Shown: positions 26,001 to 34,483, counted from the first letter of the stretch. The stretch: 64,000 nucleotides of DNA from Streptomyces filipinensis (GCF_014649495.1 NZ_BMTD01000015.1:124001-188000), one strand, 5' to 3'. The notes: generated by a model from the sequence alone, not told the origin. Translations and numbers: made by a program.

Positions 26001-27641
26001 GGTGCCCAGCACGAGACCGGGGAAGGGCGCGGACAGCGACCAACCTCGCCAGACGGCCAGCGTCTCGGGTACGTAGAGCGCCGGATCGCTCGGCGGTGAG
26101 ACCAGGTGGGCCTGGAAGAAGCCTTCGTCGGAGGCCGTCGGCAGGAGCAGCCCGTTCTGGGGCTGCCGGTACTCCACTTCGCGCGCGTGGAGCGAGAACC
26201 ACCGCTTCCGGTGGTCGTCCCAGATGTCCATCCGGTGTCCGCGGACGAGGTCCTGGGCGTTAAGGACGGGCCGGACCGGTTCCTCGGCCTGCGCATCCCC
26301 CTGCGGGGCGGCCTGTGGCTGTCCCTGCGCCTGCTCGCGCTTGAACGCGACCACCGCGCCGAAGTCCACGCGGTGTTGGTCCGCCCGGTCGAACTCCTGC
26401 TGCAGGACGCACTTGCGGTCCTTCCGGATCAGCAGGATCCCCTGGGTGTGCACGGGGGACAGCCCCGTGGCGTCCTCCGGGACGCCGAGCATCTTCAGGG
26501 CGGCTCCGTCGATGTCCGCCTGCTCGACGCCGTAGCCCTCCGTCGTGAGCGTGACGAGACCGCGGGACGGCGAGGCGAGCGGGTCGCCCTCGGCCGGTGA
26601 CTGCGCCGCGGGGAGGAAGACGCGGCGGCCGGGCGCGGGCGGCCGGGAAGGGGCGGGGTCCTCGTGGAAGAAGTAGCGGGTGAGGCAGGCGACGTCGTGC
26701 GAGTGGGGGCTCAGTGCCGAGTTCCAGTGCGGGACGACGGTCAGCACCTTGTCCCCCTGGGAATCGGGGAGCTGTGACGCCGGCAGGTCGAACGTGAGCA
26801 CCAGTCCGAGCTGCCGGAGCAGCACGGGGTGGTCGCCGAGCGAGGTGAGCATCGTGTGGAAGTCGGCGGGCGGCGGGGACGGCGGCGCCGGCTCCTCCTC
26901 GTCGGCCGGCGGCTGCCCGTCGGCCGGTGGTGGGCCGGCGGCCGGTGGTGGGCCGGCGGCCAGCGTCCTGGGCCCGGCCGGCGCCGCGCCGGTCGCGGAC
27001 CGGGCGGCCTGCGAGGGCCGGTGGAACCTGTCCAGGTCCTTCAGCTCCGTGGGCACGTACTCCTGGGCGCTCGTGGGGATGGCCTCCTTCTTGTCCGCCA
27101 GCCGGTCCTTGGGCTCGCCGACGCTCTGGCCCCGCAGAAGGCCCAGGGTCGAGGGCGGTGTCTCGGGCGAGTTCTTGGCCGCCGTGGCGTACACGTCCTT
27201 GGTGTAGTGACGCACTCCCTGAGACGAGTAGCTGCACAGGTCCCGCTTGTCCGGATCGGCGGGGAACGGCTCCAAGGGTGTGCCGTCGTGGAACAGGCTC
27301 GTCCACAGGTTCGACACCGGTGGCGGGCCCTGGGGCCGGAGCAGGCCGGTGAAGGGGACGGGCGGCGGCGGAAGCGGTGGTGGTGGCGGTGGCGGGGTGC
27401 CGTCGGCCGGAGCAGGGGCCGGAGCGTCGGCGGGGGCGTCGGCGGTGGCGAACTCGAAGGTCGCCGCCCTCATCCTCTCCGGCCAGTCCAGGAAGTCCGG
27501 GAAGTCGTGCAGTGTCGGATTCGGGCCGTCGGGCTGCAGCCGGGGGGCCACGAACACCGACACCCGCGCCAGGGTGCCGTCCGCCGAGAGCCCGCCCGGC
27601 AGGACCGTCCAGTTGAGGTGCTGTTCGACAGGCATGGACAT
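23037..27641 (-). CDS. Giant protein of unknown function (1534 aa) with internal peptidoglycan-binding-like segment
   Basis: The start ATG (27641-27639) shares its A with the upstream TGA, so translation is coupled to the 1087-aa gene. No signal peptide is visible. The protein alternates beta-rich segments with proline/alanine linkers (for example 90-110 and 260-310). Around residue 780 a PGBD-like helix bundle appears (VKPGLENDDVAVVQRALMAL, then DGKFLKHTTDAYAEEQRDQG). The C-terminus is a low-complexity His/Asp/Arg tail (HDDHDDHENDDRHDRGG...). I know no named family for the whole. The size, linkers and PGBD suggest an extracellular or structural assembly protein, but there is no secretion signal. 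Confidence 0.7.
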   Translation of the reverse strand: MSMPVEQHLNWTVLPGGLSADGTLARVSVFVAPRLQPDGPNPTLHDFPDFLDWPERMRAATFEFATADAPADAPAPAPADGTPPPPPPPLPPPPVPFTGLLRPQGPPPVSNLWTSLFHDGTPLEPFPADPDKRDLCSYSSQGVRHYTKDVYATAAKNSPETPPSTLGLLRGQSVGEPKDRLADKKEAIPTSAQEYVPTELKDLDRFHRPSQAARSATGAAPAGPRTLAAGPPPAAGPPPADGQPPADEEEPAPPSPPPADFHTMLTSLGDHPVLLRQLGLVLTFDLPASQLPDSQGDKVLTVVPHWNSALSPHSHDVACLTRYFFHEDPAPSRPPAPGRRVFLPAAQSPAEGDPLASPSRGLVTLTTEGYGVEQADIDGAALKMLGVPEDATGLSPVHTQGILLIRKDRKCVLQQEFDRADQHRVDFGAVVAFKREQAQGQPQAAPQGDAQAEEPVRPVLNAQDLVRGHRMDIWDDHRKRWFSLHAREVEYRQPQNGLLLPTASDEGFFQAHLVSPPSDPALYVPETLAVWRGWSLSAPFPGLVLGTDEGDPDTHRAPNPAVPLSNEVPPGLPLEITVKAAVGSLPTLRYGHPYLVRLRTVDLAGNGLDLEHADAMMRLPGLSAPDPPLVFQRFEAVPAPAVVPRLPLAEGASTFRMVIRSSPGDQPPPAGPPGPPETGPRVSLANVKPGLENDDVAVVQRALMALGHDLQGGADGKFLKHTTDAYAEEQRDQGLTGSDADGTPGCLSLTELGRKAGFTVDCGPGSEPAPAPGSTAEQFAAEFNRLPLVTGQGHEPYRGVDERHVVAPKTSLRCVEWHGLLDEAIGSTDHAVQDAVYELAVRESDSLDDPGPDVRLKPVGSPAADPDHPVMTALHTGEQVEMRGLPDPLARGTVLFGLPGTADGEPFPVPWDGDVWHRPKSFRIRLAEGTAPPNFDEESRVLTVSLPKGAVATVRVCSGIDFDAGLMGMASWCLDPPEPRQGIVPQSAEEAEAERKAERQKAEHALDLAAASRHWMFTPWHELTLVHAVEKPLRTPVLTLFPPPPAAPRPEKATAQHLAGTIALDENSTGRVDLVAEWTEVTDAGPDGRATQSVTAPVFGLLTARADPAGTPGQDPAVLQDGVLTFSTEAAEHKAAAGATPLIHKHEFGDTKHRSVRYHPLAGSRFGDYFPPAFAEPGRSELTVQGAARPYSVPSSAPPTAPRVLYCVPTLSLEQDHGTPDAIVRRRRGGGIRVYLGRPWYSSGDGELLGVVLGEPPGGDPKDPQDAWVTLMGRDPLHRSAPVVAPTPEMFTNAVGPPVPLTLHPHPRTAPLPVKVLGFTPQFDKDEKDGRWFCDLELDTGDACLPFVRLALVRYQPDSIPGAEISPVVLADVVRTLPDRELTVRPGRTVSVGLTGPSWDPTRSLPPTITATLQRRHDVIGDADLGWVTLDDTATTLTSVEAESSHRPTYGGQVTVPPVRTGTPLRLLVMETEGVPPDGPAPATPPGPVIYCDTVDLPPVHDDHDDHENDDRHDRGGRDDGDDRRGPHGGGFRH

Positions 27642-30600
27642 CACCCGTGGGGTTGGGGGGCGTACGCTTCGCAGTACTCGCGCCAGGACGGTTCCAGCGG
27701 GACGCACGTGCGGAAGTCCGGGTCGCAGGGCGCTCCGGAGAAGCTGCGTTCGAGTTCGAGCGTCACGGACTTGCTGAAGAAGGCGATCCGGACGCTGACC
27801 GTGAGCGTGCCCCTGCCGTAGACCACCGACTGGCGGCCGTGCTTCACGTAGGTCAGCTCCAGGTAGAACTCGACGGACACCGTGATGAGGCCCAGCACGC
27901 ACAGGAAGCCGCTGCAGCGCAGGTAGCCGGAGAGGGAGACCACGTCCACGAGCTGCACCTGCCCGTTCACGACCTCCTTGTCCTTCTTGAGCGAGAAGCG
28001 GATGCCAGCCATGATCGAGACCCCGCCGCTCGCCACACCGAGGTTCAGCGCCGCGGCACCGCCGAACTCGATGGCGCCCTCGATCTGCTGGGGGCCGTTG
28101 GTGTCGACGACCATGGAGAAGTAGCCGCCGCCACCGAGCAGGGACACGGTGACGCCGAAGGGGTGCTGCCGCTCGGCGACGGAGAAGCGGAACGTGACGG
28201 CTTTCTCTTCGTCGAAGGGGATCTCCAGTTCGGCGGCCAGCGAGACGTTCGACAGGGTGAAGACACCGATCCCGAGGCTCGGGACCGCGAACTTGTAGCC
28301 CGCCCGGATCCCTTTGCCATCGACGTCGACATAGGCACCGGACCCGAAGACGTCGGCGGGCAGCGCACTGCGCAGGGTGTTGATGAACTCCAGGCTCTCC
28401 AGGAACTTCAGTTCCACGCCACTGGCCGTGACGTCGGGCTTCTTGCCCGCGCCGGACCGGAACTCCACCTTGTCGAAGTGCACCTGGGCGGTCTTGAGGA
28501 AGTCCAGGGTGAAGTCGGTCAGGCTGCCCTGCACGGTGGCCTGGGCGACGGCGTCCGGCGAGCGGACGGTCCGGGCGTCCAGGGTCAGGGTGGCGCCCTC
28601 CAGGTCCACGGGGAGCATCGAGGGCTCGTTCTCCGGCGGATGCGCCGACGCCCCGAGCTTGCCCAGCTGGGTCTTCCACACGTAGCGCAGTTCCTTGCCC
28701 TGACCGTCGGCCAGGTCGCGGACCCGCAGCACCGGCGCAGGCAGCAGGCCCTTGGCGTCCTGCAGGACGGCTTCGAGCTGCTTGTCGTCCAGCTGCTGGA
28801 GCGTGCCGTGGTGGTCCGGCGGAATGACCTGCAGGAACCGGTCGAGGGGGATCACGCCCAGCAGCTTCGCTCCGGCGAACGCCGCCTTGATGCCGCTCAG
28901 GTCGATCGCCCCGCTCGCGTCCTTCGTGAAGGCGTCCGGGAGGACACCGGCCTGTGCGGTGATCAGTTTGAGCGCGGTCTGCGGGCTGGCGACCCCGCCG
29001 GCCTTCTCCGCGCCGAGGGCGAGCTTCACCGGCTCCCTGAGGTTGAGGTAGGCGCCCGCCGGATGCGCCTCCATGGACCGTTCGAGGTAGGTGTCGTCGA
29101 ACACGACCTCCCTGTCCCCGGTGATCCCGGTGAACTGCTCGACGGCCTCGACGCGCACCTGCGCCTCCTGCACGTAGGGCCTGCCTACGCTGTAGCGGCC
29201 CTGCTCCGCCTGGTTGAAGGGGACGAAGGTACCGAGACCGAAGGTCAGCTCGCCGACCGCGTGGCTGGTGCTGCCGGGAGCGTCGTCCGGTGGCTGGGCC
29301 ATGGCCATCACCTGACCGTCCAGCTTGCACCTCATGCGGTTCTTGTCCTCCAGGTACAGCCTGTGCAGCAGCGTCTCGGCGTCGGTGAACGGCTTTTTGC
29401 CGTCCGCCCCGGGCATTGCCTCGGGATCGACGAGACGTCCGTCGGGCACGAACACCAGCGGCATGCGGAAGCTGACCTTCCTGCCCTCGTGGTCCGTGCC
29501 GATCACGGTGAACAGGTAGTCGCTCCCGTCGCTCAGCAGCCGCACCCAGAAAGCGACCTGGTCCCTGAGCGGCCCCCCAGGGAAGGCCGGCTCCGACGGC
29601 GGGTCGTCCGGCGGCTTGATCACGGGTGTGACGCGGTCGGTGATGCGCAGGCTTGTGAAGGGCATCTCGCGTCCCGCGTGCGTGTAACCGTCCTTCTGCT
29701 CGTACGAGACCTCCGGCTCCTTGATGATGACGCGGTCCTCACGCCGCACGTAGGCGACGATCCCGTCGGCCAGGCTTGCGACGAACACCCGCCGGTACTC
29801 GTGCACGTGCGACGCCCGGTGACCGAGGCACATGTGGCCGCGGGTGACGACGCGGACGTACTGGTCGCGTCCCAGGCCCGTGATGTGGTCGTACGCCTCC
29901 AGGCGCGGGAAGGGCCGGCCGGCCGCCTGGTAGCGGAACTCGTCGTCGACCGGCGCGTCCCAGACGCCGTGCAGGCGTGCGGACGCGCCGAGCGGTGTCA
30001 CGATGAACTGTTCGGATTTCAACGGCGCGCTCGGGACGTCGAGGGGCGGCCCGCCCGGGGGGATGAGTTCGGCCCGGCTGGTGAGCGTGACGAGGTCGGC
30101 CATGTCGTCGTCGCCGAGCGGGGCGTCCAGAGGAAGCCGCGGCCGGCCCTGCACCGTCGAGAAGGCCCGCAGCGCTACGTCTCCGTCCCCTGTGCCGTGC
30201 AGCCGCGCGTGCCACAACACCGCACGCCCGTCGGCCTGGTGGGGCTCCGGCCGGCTCGACCACTCCACCTGGTCGTCGTAGGTGAGCAGCAGCCGGGTGG
30301 GGAATTCGAGGACGCTCCTGGGGGCGTCCCGGAAGACCGTCGTCCCCGGGGTGTCCGGGAGCGAGAGACCGGTCGGCACGGTCAACGGCACGAGCCGCGC
30401 CCAGTCGAGCAGTGCCGCCAGCGACAGGTCCAGGCCCTGCGGTTCGTCCGGCACCGAGAAGGCCAGCGTCGTCGGGCCGGCGGTGACGGCTTTGATGGGT
30501 TCGGGCGGGGGTGCGCTGTCCGCGGGGAAGGACTGCTCGACGACGTGCTGCGGCGGCAGGACGGCCAGGACGAACGCCGGTGCACCCGCGTCCCGCCGCA

Positions 30601-30904
30601 CCAGACGACGACCGTCCAGGCGCAGATTCACCAGGCTGATGTCGACGACGAGCATGTCCGCCGGCCGCACCACGCGGAACGGCCCCTCGATCCCGTCCTG
30701 GGTGTGGGGCGGCGGTCCGGGATCCGGGGGCCGCTGCGGACCCCAGTCGTGCGGGCCGCGGGGCCGGTCTCCGCCGTCCCCATCGCCGTGGAAGCCGCCG
30801 CCACCGCCTCCGCGGAAGCCGCCACCGCCACCGTGACCACCGCCGCCACCGCCGTGAGCCGGGAAGAGCCTCAGGACGACAGGACGTGTCGGATGGAAAG
30901 CCAT
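27641..30904 (-). CDS. Giant protein of unknown function (1087 aa), Gly/His-rich N-terminus
   Basis: Starts at ATG 30902-30904 (MAFHPTRPVVLRLFPAHGGG). Residues 15-60 are glycine/histidine/arginine repeats, then come beta-rich stretches (PADMLVVDISLVNLRLDGRR) and a central mixed region (KLLGVIPLDRFLQVIPPDHH; DLADGQGKELRYVWKTQLGK). The C-terminal 250 residues read as regularly alternating beta strands (YKFAVPSLGIGVFTLSNVSL; IEFGGAAALNLGVASGGVSI) ending in a Cys-containing tail. No signal peptide or catalytic motif was seen. It is the first gene of a two- or three-gene operon and overlaps the next gene by one base. The Gly/His-rich N-terminus here and the His/Asp-rich C-terminus of its partner could be metal-binding or association tails. 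Confidence 0.7.
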   Translation of the reverse strand: MAFHPTRPVVLRLFPAHGGGGGGHGGGGGFRGGGGGGFHGDGDGGDRPRGPHDWGPQRPPDPGPPPHTQDGIEGPFRVVRPADMLVVDISLVNLRLDGRRLVRRDAGAPAFVLAVLPPQHVVEQSFPADSAPPPEPIKAVTAGPTTLAFSVPDEPQGLDLSLAALLDWARLVPLTVPTGLSLPDTPGTTVFRDAPRSVLEFPTRLLLTYDDQVEWSSRPEPHQADGRAVLWHARLHGTGDGDVALRAFSTVQGRPRLPLDAPLGDDDMADLVTLTSRAELIPPGGPPLDVPSAPLKSEQFIVTPLGASARLHGVWDAPVDDEFRYQAAGRPFPRLEAYDHITGLGRDQYVRVVTRGHMCLGHRASHVHEYRRVFVASLADGIVAYVRREDRVIIKEPEVSYEQKDGYTHAGREMPFTSLRITDRVTPVIKPPDDPPSEPAFPGGPLRDQVAFWVRLLSDGSDYLFTVIGTDHEGRKVSFRMPLVFVPDGRLVDPEAMPGADGKKPFTDAETLLHRLYLEDKNRMRCKLDGQVMAMAQPPDDAPGSTSHAVGELTFGLGTFVPFNQAEQGRYSVGRPYVQEAQVRVEAVEQFTGITGDREVVFDDTYLERSMEAHPAGAYLNLREPVKLALGAEKAGGVASPQTALKLITAQAGVLPDAFTKDASGAIDLSGIKAAFAGAKLLGVIPLDRFLQVIPPDHHGTLQQLDDKQLEAVLQDAKGLLPAPVLRVRDLADGQGKELRYVWKTQLGKLGASAHPPENEPSMLPVDLEGATLTLDARTVRSPDAVAQATVQGSLTDFTLDFLKTAQVHFDKVEFRSGAGKKPDVTASGVELKFLESLEFINTLRSALPADVFGSGAYVDVDGKGIRAGYKFAVPSLGIGVFTLSNVSLAAELEIPFDEEKAVTFRFSVAERQHPFGVTVSLLGGGGYFSMVVDTNGPQQIEGAIEFGGAAALNLGVASGGVSIMAGIRFSLKKDKEVVNGQVQLVDVVSLSGYLRCSGFLCVLGLITVSVEFYLELTYVKHGRQSVVYGRGTLTVSVRIAFFSKSVTLELERSFSGAPCDPDFRTCVPLEPSWREYCEAYAPQPHG

Positions 30905-31116
30905 GAGGAAACGCCTCGTTCGAGGTCGTGAGAACAGTGTGCGAAGCGCGTCGGCGCCGCTCCCCTCTCCTCCGATTCTCACCCCGGCGACGTGGGGCTG
31001 CCACCGGAGCCGGCCGCGACAGCGGGTGATTGCACCGTCAACCACTGGCTGTTCAACCAAATGTGACGGTGCGTCACATCAGGGCGTGCGATCGGTCATG
31101 GGGCCACCACCGGACA

Positions 31117-31671
31117 TCAGGGGAACGTCACCTTCACCGCCGTGCCCCGGGGAACCGTGGCTCCCTTGGCGGGGTCCTGGCGGGAGATGGCGGCCGGTGC
31201 CGCGGACGGCCCCGAGTCGGGTGCCAGCTCCAGCTTCAGCGTGGTCCCGCCCAGCTTCACGGCGGCCTCGTCCCTGGTGCACCTGATCAGGTCGGGCACC
31301 ACTTCCTCGCCCCCGAACGCGGCGCTGAGCGCATCCTTGCGGGCGTCCTCGGCGGCCTTGCCCGAGAAGTAGAAGGCCACCGCCGACCCGACGGCCGCGG
31401 CGAGCGCTCCGATCAGCGTGCTGCGCAGGTTGGTGTCCCGTACAGCGAAGGCCACCGCGCAGAACGCCATGAGGCCGGTGACCAGTGCCATGGCCACCCA
31501 GCTGCGCACGACGCTGTTCGACGACGCCGTGCGGCTCGGCACCACACGCCGGGCGACGACCAGGACGATCCCGATGGCGACGACGGTGGACAGCAGGATC
31601 CACAGCAGGACCTGGACGTGCCCCCACGAGATGGTCGCCGGGTCGTTCGTCTGCAAACGGAGAACACCCAT
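31117..31671 (-). CDS. Membrane protein with C-terminal PASTA domain
   Basis: 184 residues from ATG 31669-31671, preceded by GGAGGA. It has three hydrophobic helices: VQVLLWILLSTVVAIGIVLV, WVAMALVTGLMAFCAVAFAV and LIGALAAAVGSAVAFYF. A PASTA-like domain follows: VPDLIRCTRDEAAVKLGGTT, then QDPAKGATVPRGTAVKVTF. PASTA domains usually face the cell wall on Ser/Thr kinases or PBPs; here there is no kinase and the domain follows three helices. It lies just upstream of the promoter region of neither giant gene but is transcribed in the same direction as them, with its stop 213 bp before the 1087-aa start, so it may be functionally related. Confidence 0.8.
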   Translation of the reverse strand: MGVLRLQTNDPATISWGHVQVLLWILLSTVVAIGIVLVVARRVVPSRTASSNSVVRSWVAMALVTGLMAFCAVAFAVRDTNLRSTLIGALAAAVGSAVAFYFSGKAAEDARKDALSAAFGGEEVVPDLIRCTRDEAAVKLGGTTLKLELAPDSGPSAAPAAISRQDPAKGATVPRGTAVKVTFP

Positions 31672-31821
31672 GGTTCCGTCCTCCCGCTGGCGATCCGGAA
31701 GACCGGCCGTGCCTTTGGTGGAGTTCCCTCTGCCGAGTCTCGTCGTCGGCCGACGGGTCCGCAAACCGCGGAGTTGCACGGTCCCGCCGCACCGGCCGAG
31801 ACTGTTGTCGAGAGGCTCACG

Positions 31822-32925
31822 GTGTCTTCCCCCTCTTCCCCTCCCCAATTGCGACTGCTCGGCCACTTCCGGCTGGAATGCGGCGCCGAGCCGGTCGAGC
31901 TGTGCCGCAACGGGCAGCTCCTGCTGGCGTTCGTCGCGCTGCGCAGACGCGTGTCCCGCACCGTCCTCGCCGGGACCCTGTGGCCCGAGGTCACCGAGGA
32001 GCACGCCAGGGGCAGCCTGCGCACCACCCTGTGGAAGCTCCCGCGGGGTGATCAGCCGCTGGTCCGGTGCTCCGGGGACTCGCTCGTGACCGCCGACACC
32101 CTGCACGTCGGCGTGCACGCCTTCACCGAGACCGCGCTCGGTGTCGTCCAGGGCGGCGGGCCGCCGCCCACCGCCCAGCTCCCGCAGGGGCTGCTGCGCG
32201 GAGAGGACCTGCTGCCCGGCTGGGACGAGGACTGGGTGCTGCTGGAACCTGAGCGCCTGCGGCAGTTGCGGCTGCACGCCCTCGACGCGCTGGCCGAGGC
32301 GCTCGTCCGCGAGGGCAGGCCGGCACTCGCCCTGGAGGCGGCGTGGGAGAGCGTGCGCGCTGAGCCGCTCCGGGAGAGCGCGCACCGGGCCGCCGTCTCC
32401 GCGCACCTCGCGGAAGGAAATCTCATCGAAGCGGTCCGTCACCACCGCTCGTTCCAGTGGCTGCTGCGGGAGGAGCTGGGCGTCGAGCCGTCCGCTCGCT
32501 TCACCCGGATGCCGGCCCGCCACGGGTGGCGATCCCGAGGACCAGGAAGAAGCCCATCCGGGTCGTCCGGTCGGTCTCGGGGTACCTCGCCCATACCCAG
32601 GCGTCCCTGGTGCGCACCTCCCCGCCCGGCCCTCCTCTGCACCGGCATCTCGCTGGCCAACACGATGGTCAGGGCGACCTCCGACCGGGTCCGCGAGCTG
32701 GCTGTGCTGCGGCTGGCCGACGCTACCAGGTGGCAGGTGCTCCGGCTGGTGGGCGCCGAGGCACTGTTGGTGGTCATGGTCGGCGGACTGCTGGGAGCGC
32801 TGGTCGCCGGGCTCGATCTGGTGGGCATGTGGAGCGCGCTGGACTGCTCTCGGTCTGGACCTCCATCGAGATCCCGTGGACGGCGCTCGCGGCGGCCCTG
32901 GGCGCCTGCGCGCTGCTCGCGGTGA
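31822..32925 (+). CDS. Short SARP-like (BTAD) regulator, reading through into foreign sequence
   Basis: The GTG at 31822 starts VSSPSSPPQLRLLGHFRLEC. Residues 10-95 form a degenerate OmpR-like winged helix (CRNGQLLLAFVALRRRVSRT, LRTTLWKLPRG), and 100-225 the BTAD domain (RLRQLRLHALDALAEALVRE, SAHRAAVSAHLAEGNLIEAV, WLLREELGVEPSARFTRM). A normal protein of this kind ends soon after ELGVEPS. Here the frame continues 130 more residues, the last part being a decayed permease in the same frame. Divergent from the PASTA gene over 150 bp, so it may regulate that gene. The true C-terminus may be lost. Confidence 0.7.
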   Translation: MSSPSSPPQLRLLGHFRLECGAEPVELCRNGQLLLAFVALRRRVSRTVLAGTLWPEVTEEHARGSLRTTLWKLPRGDQPLVRCSGDSLVTADTLHVGVHAFTETALGVVQGGGPPPTAQLPQGLLRGEDLLPGWDEDWVLLEPERLRQLRLHALDALAEALVREGRPALALEAAWESVRAEPLRESAHRAAVSAHLAEGNLIEAVRHHRSFQWLLREELGVEPSARFTRMPARHGWRSRGPGRSPSGSSGRSRGTSPIPRRPWCAPPRPALLCTGISLANTMVRATSDRVRELAVLRLADATRWQVLRLVGAEALLVVMVGGLLGALVAGLDLVGMWSALDCSRSGPPSRSRGRRSRRPWAPARCSR

Positions 32926-32996
32926 TCTCGGCGGCCGCTCCGGCCGGCCTCTCCCTGCGCCGCGGGGCGGTGGAGCCGGCAGGCGTACACGAGTGA
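32512..32996 (+). pseudogene. FtsX-type ABC permease C-terminal remnant
   Basis: Two frames carry the trace. First comes LLCTGISLANTMVRATSDRV with ELAVLRLADATRWQVLRLVG and a hydrophobic helix, then after an indel near 32850 VWTSIEIPWTALAAALGACA and LLAVISAAAPAGLSLRRGAV up to a stop at 32996. The 'NTMVRATSDRxRELAVLRLxGATRWQVxRLVxxEA' block is the hallmark of MacB/FtsX permeases. The first part is fused in frame with the SARP gene. The ATPase partner is missing. The gene is dead. Confidence 0.7.
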
Positions 32997-33222
32997 CCAC
33001 GGACCGGCACCGGCCGGACATCTGTGCCGGCAGGTGTCGATCTCCGCGGCGGTCAGCCAGTGCTCGTCGATGTCGGTGTGATCCACGGTGTACTCAGCCG
33101 GCGTCAAGGCGCACGCGGTGACGACCGGGGCGCTGATAGGCGGGAGTTGGGCGGCCGGGGCGGGGTCGGACAGCTCGGGCGCCTCACCGGCTGTGCAGCT
33201 ACGGCCGCCCGTCCACGGTTGT

Positions 33223-33951
33223 TCAAGACAGGGCCGTCGGCTTGCGGGGCGGTGGGACGGCCCGCAGCAGCTCCCACAAGGGGCGCGAGCCGGACGCCCA
33301 TACTCCGAGGGTGTGGCGGTCGACGACGTGGAGGCGCTGCTGCTTGGCGAAGGCCACGCCCGGCGCGGTGACCCGGCCGTTCGTCACGATCACCGCGACG
33401 TCGGCACCGTGTACCTGGCGAGCGGTGCCGTTGAGGACCTGCAGGTCCGGCGTGCCCACGGCGGAGCCGGCGAGCCCGTTGCGCCGGTGCTTGCACTGAA
33501 TCACCCAGCGCCGTCCGTAGGGGTCGGTGGCCTTCACATCGGCGCCCAGGTCGCCTCCACCTCCGACACGCACCGCATCGCGGCAGCCGTCACGGCGCAT
33601 CAGGTCCCGCACCGCGTCCTCGAACCCGGAGTGATGGAGGGCATCCAGCTGGACGAGACCGTAGCGCCGCCCCTGCGCGCGGACCGCTTCCCACCGCGCG
33701 CTCTGCTGCCTCTGGTGGAGCCGGACGCCGCCTGCCAGTGCGGCAAGAACGCCGCCGACGACGAGAACCCACCAGTGGGCCAACAGCCAGTTGACGACAG
33801 TCACCACCAGGGCGACGACCAGGACTGTGGCCACGAGGAGACCGATCAGCCGGTCATCCGCACGCTGCCCTCGCCTGGCCGACGTGCGGGGGCGCCGCCG
33901 CGCCGGCGAGCGCCTGGCCTGCGCCGCGCCCTTGCGTGAACGGGAACTCAT
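33223..33951 (-). CDS. Membrane-anchored Mrr-type restriction endonuclease
   Basis: 242 residues. A basic N-terminus is followed by two adjacent membrane helices (RLIGLLVATVLVVALVVTVV; WWVLVVGGVLAALAGG). Residues from about 105 form an Mrr_cat PD-(D/E)xK domain: SGFEDAVRDLMRRDGC, then GADVKA (catalytic Asp), RWVIQCKHR (the QxK motif) and a VIVTNGRVT strand. Such proteins cleave modified or foreign DNA. It shares a 4-bp overlap with the small gene at 33948-34154, so they form a two-gene unit. This combination occurs on actinomycete integrative elements in my general knowledge, but no integrase is seen here. Confidence 0.85.
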   Translation of the reverse strand: MSSRSRKGAAQARRSPARRRPRTSARRGQRADDRLIGLLVATVLVVALVVTVVNWLLAHWWVLVVGGVLAALAGGVRLHQRQQSARWEAVRAQGRRYGLVQLDALHHSGFEDAVRDLMRRDGCRDAVRVGGGGDLGADVKATDPYGRRWVIQCKHRRNGLAGSAVGTPDLQVLNGTARQVHGADVAVIVTNGRVTAPGVAFAKQQRLHVVDRHTLGVWASGSRPLWELLRAVPPPRKPTALS

Positions 33952-34154
33952 CGGCCGGCCTGTGTGACGCCGCTTGCCAACTGCCCCATGACGTTGAGGA
34001 TTCCCTGACCCGCTGGAGTGGGAGCGATCAGGATGCCCCGGGCGAGGACGATGACGACGGTCAGCTTCTCGTCGGAGCGGCTGCGGGCCTCCGTACGACG
34101 CCGTAGCCGGAAGAACACGATGACTGCGAGCAGCACGGCGACGTCGATGGTCAC
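33948..34154 (-). CDS. Small two-segment membrane protein upstream of the Mrr nuclease
   Basis: 68 residues from GTG 34152-34154 (VTIDVAVLLAVIVFFRLRRR), with GGAGGAGG about a dozen bases upstream; ATG starts at 34187 or 34193 would lengthen it by 11-13 residues. It has one membrane helix at the N-terminus and a second hydrophobic patch (LTVVIVLARGILIAPTPAGQ). Its stop overlaps the nuclease start by 4 bp, implying co-translation. Function unknown. Confidence 0.6.
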   Translation of the reverse strand: MTIDVAVLLAVIVFFRLRRRTEARSRSDEKLTVVIVLARGILIAPTPAGQGILNVMGQLASGVTQAGR

Positions 34155-34483
34155 CAACCGTCCCGACCTCCTCCGACGACCGGCCATCACCATGGGACGA
34201 CAGCGCGCCACCCCGGCTTCATGTGTAGCTGCGCCTTAGCGATGTTGGAGGCGGGTTGCCGACGAATGGCACAAAGCAATCGGACCTGGCCGAATACCGC
34301 GCGGTGGATCGGTCGGTGAGGCCAGGTCGCGTACAAGTCCCCGGGCACGCCACCGTGCAGTCCGCACGCTGGCCCGGTGTCATGACCAGTGACGGCACTC
34401 GGCGCTGGCTGTGCGCGCTCAGGGGGACTTCAGTGGTGAGGGCGCCGCGCGAGCGGTCAGGGGCGTTCTTCGGCCAGGCGGCG
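34155..34483. other. Intergenic region
   Basis: About 330 bp between the small membrane protein and the TetR stop codon. I see no gene or clear regulatory structure beyond the ribosome site of the small gene. Confidence 0.4.

Noticed and set aside
27641..29330. N-terminal extension of the 1534-aa frame upstream to 29330 giving a 2097-aa protein
   Set aside because: It is arginine/glycine-rich antisense-type sequence inside the 1087-aa gene; the overlapping ATG at 27641 fits operon geometry and codon use.
27647..30931. 1094-aa open frame on the plus strand opposite the 1087-aa gene
   Set aside because: Codon composition and absence of any motif mark it as a GC-rich shadow of the minus-strand gene.
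22585..31671. Extracellular contractile injection system or phage tail cluster
   Set aside because: No sheath, tube, baseplate, AAA+ or LysM proteins of those systems could be recognised around the giant genes.
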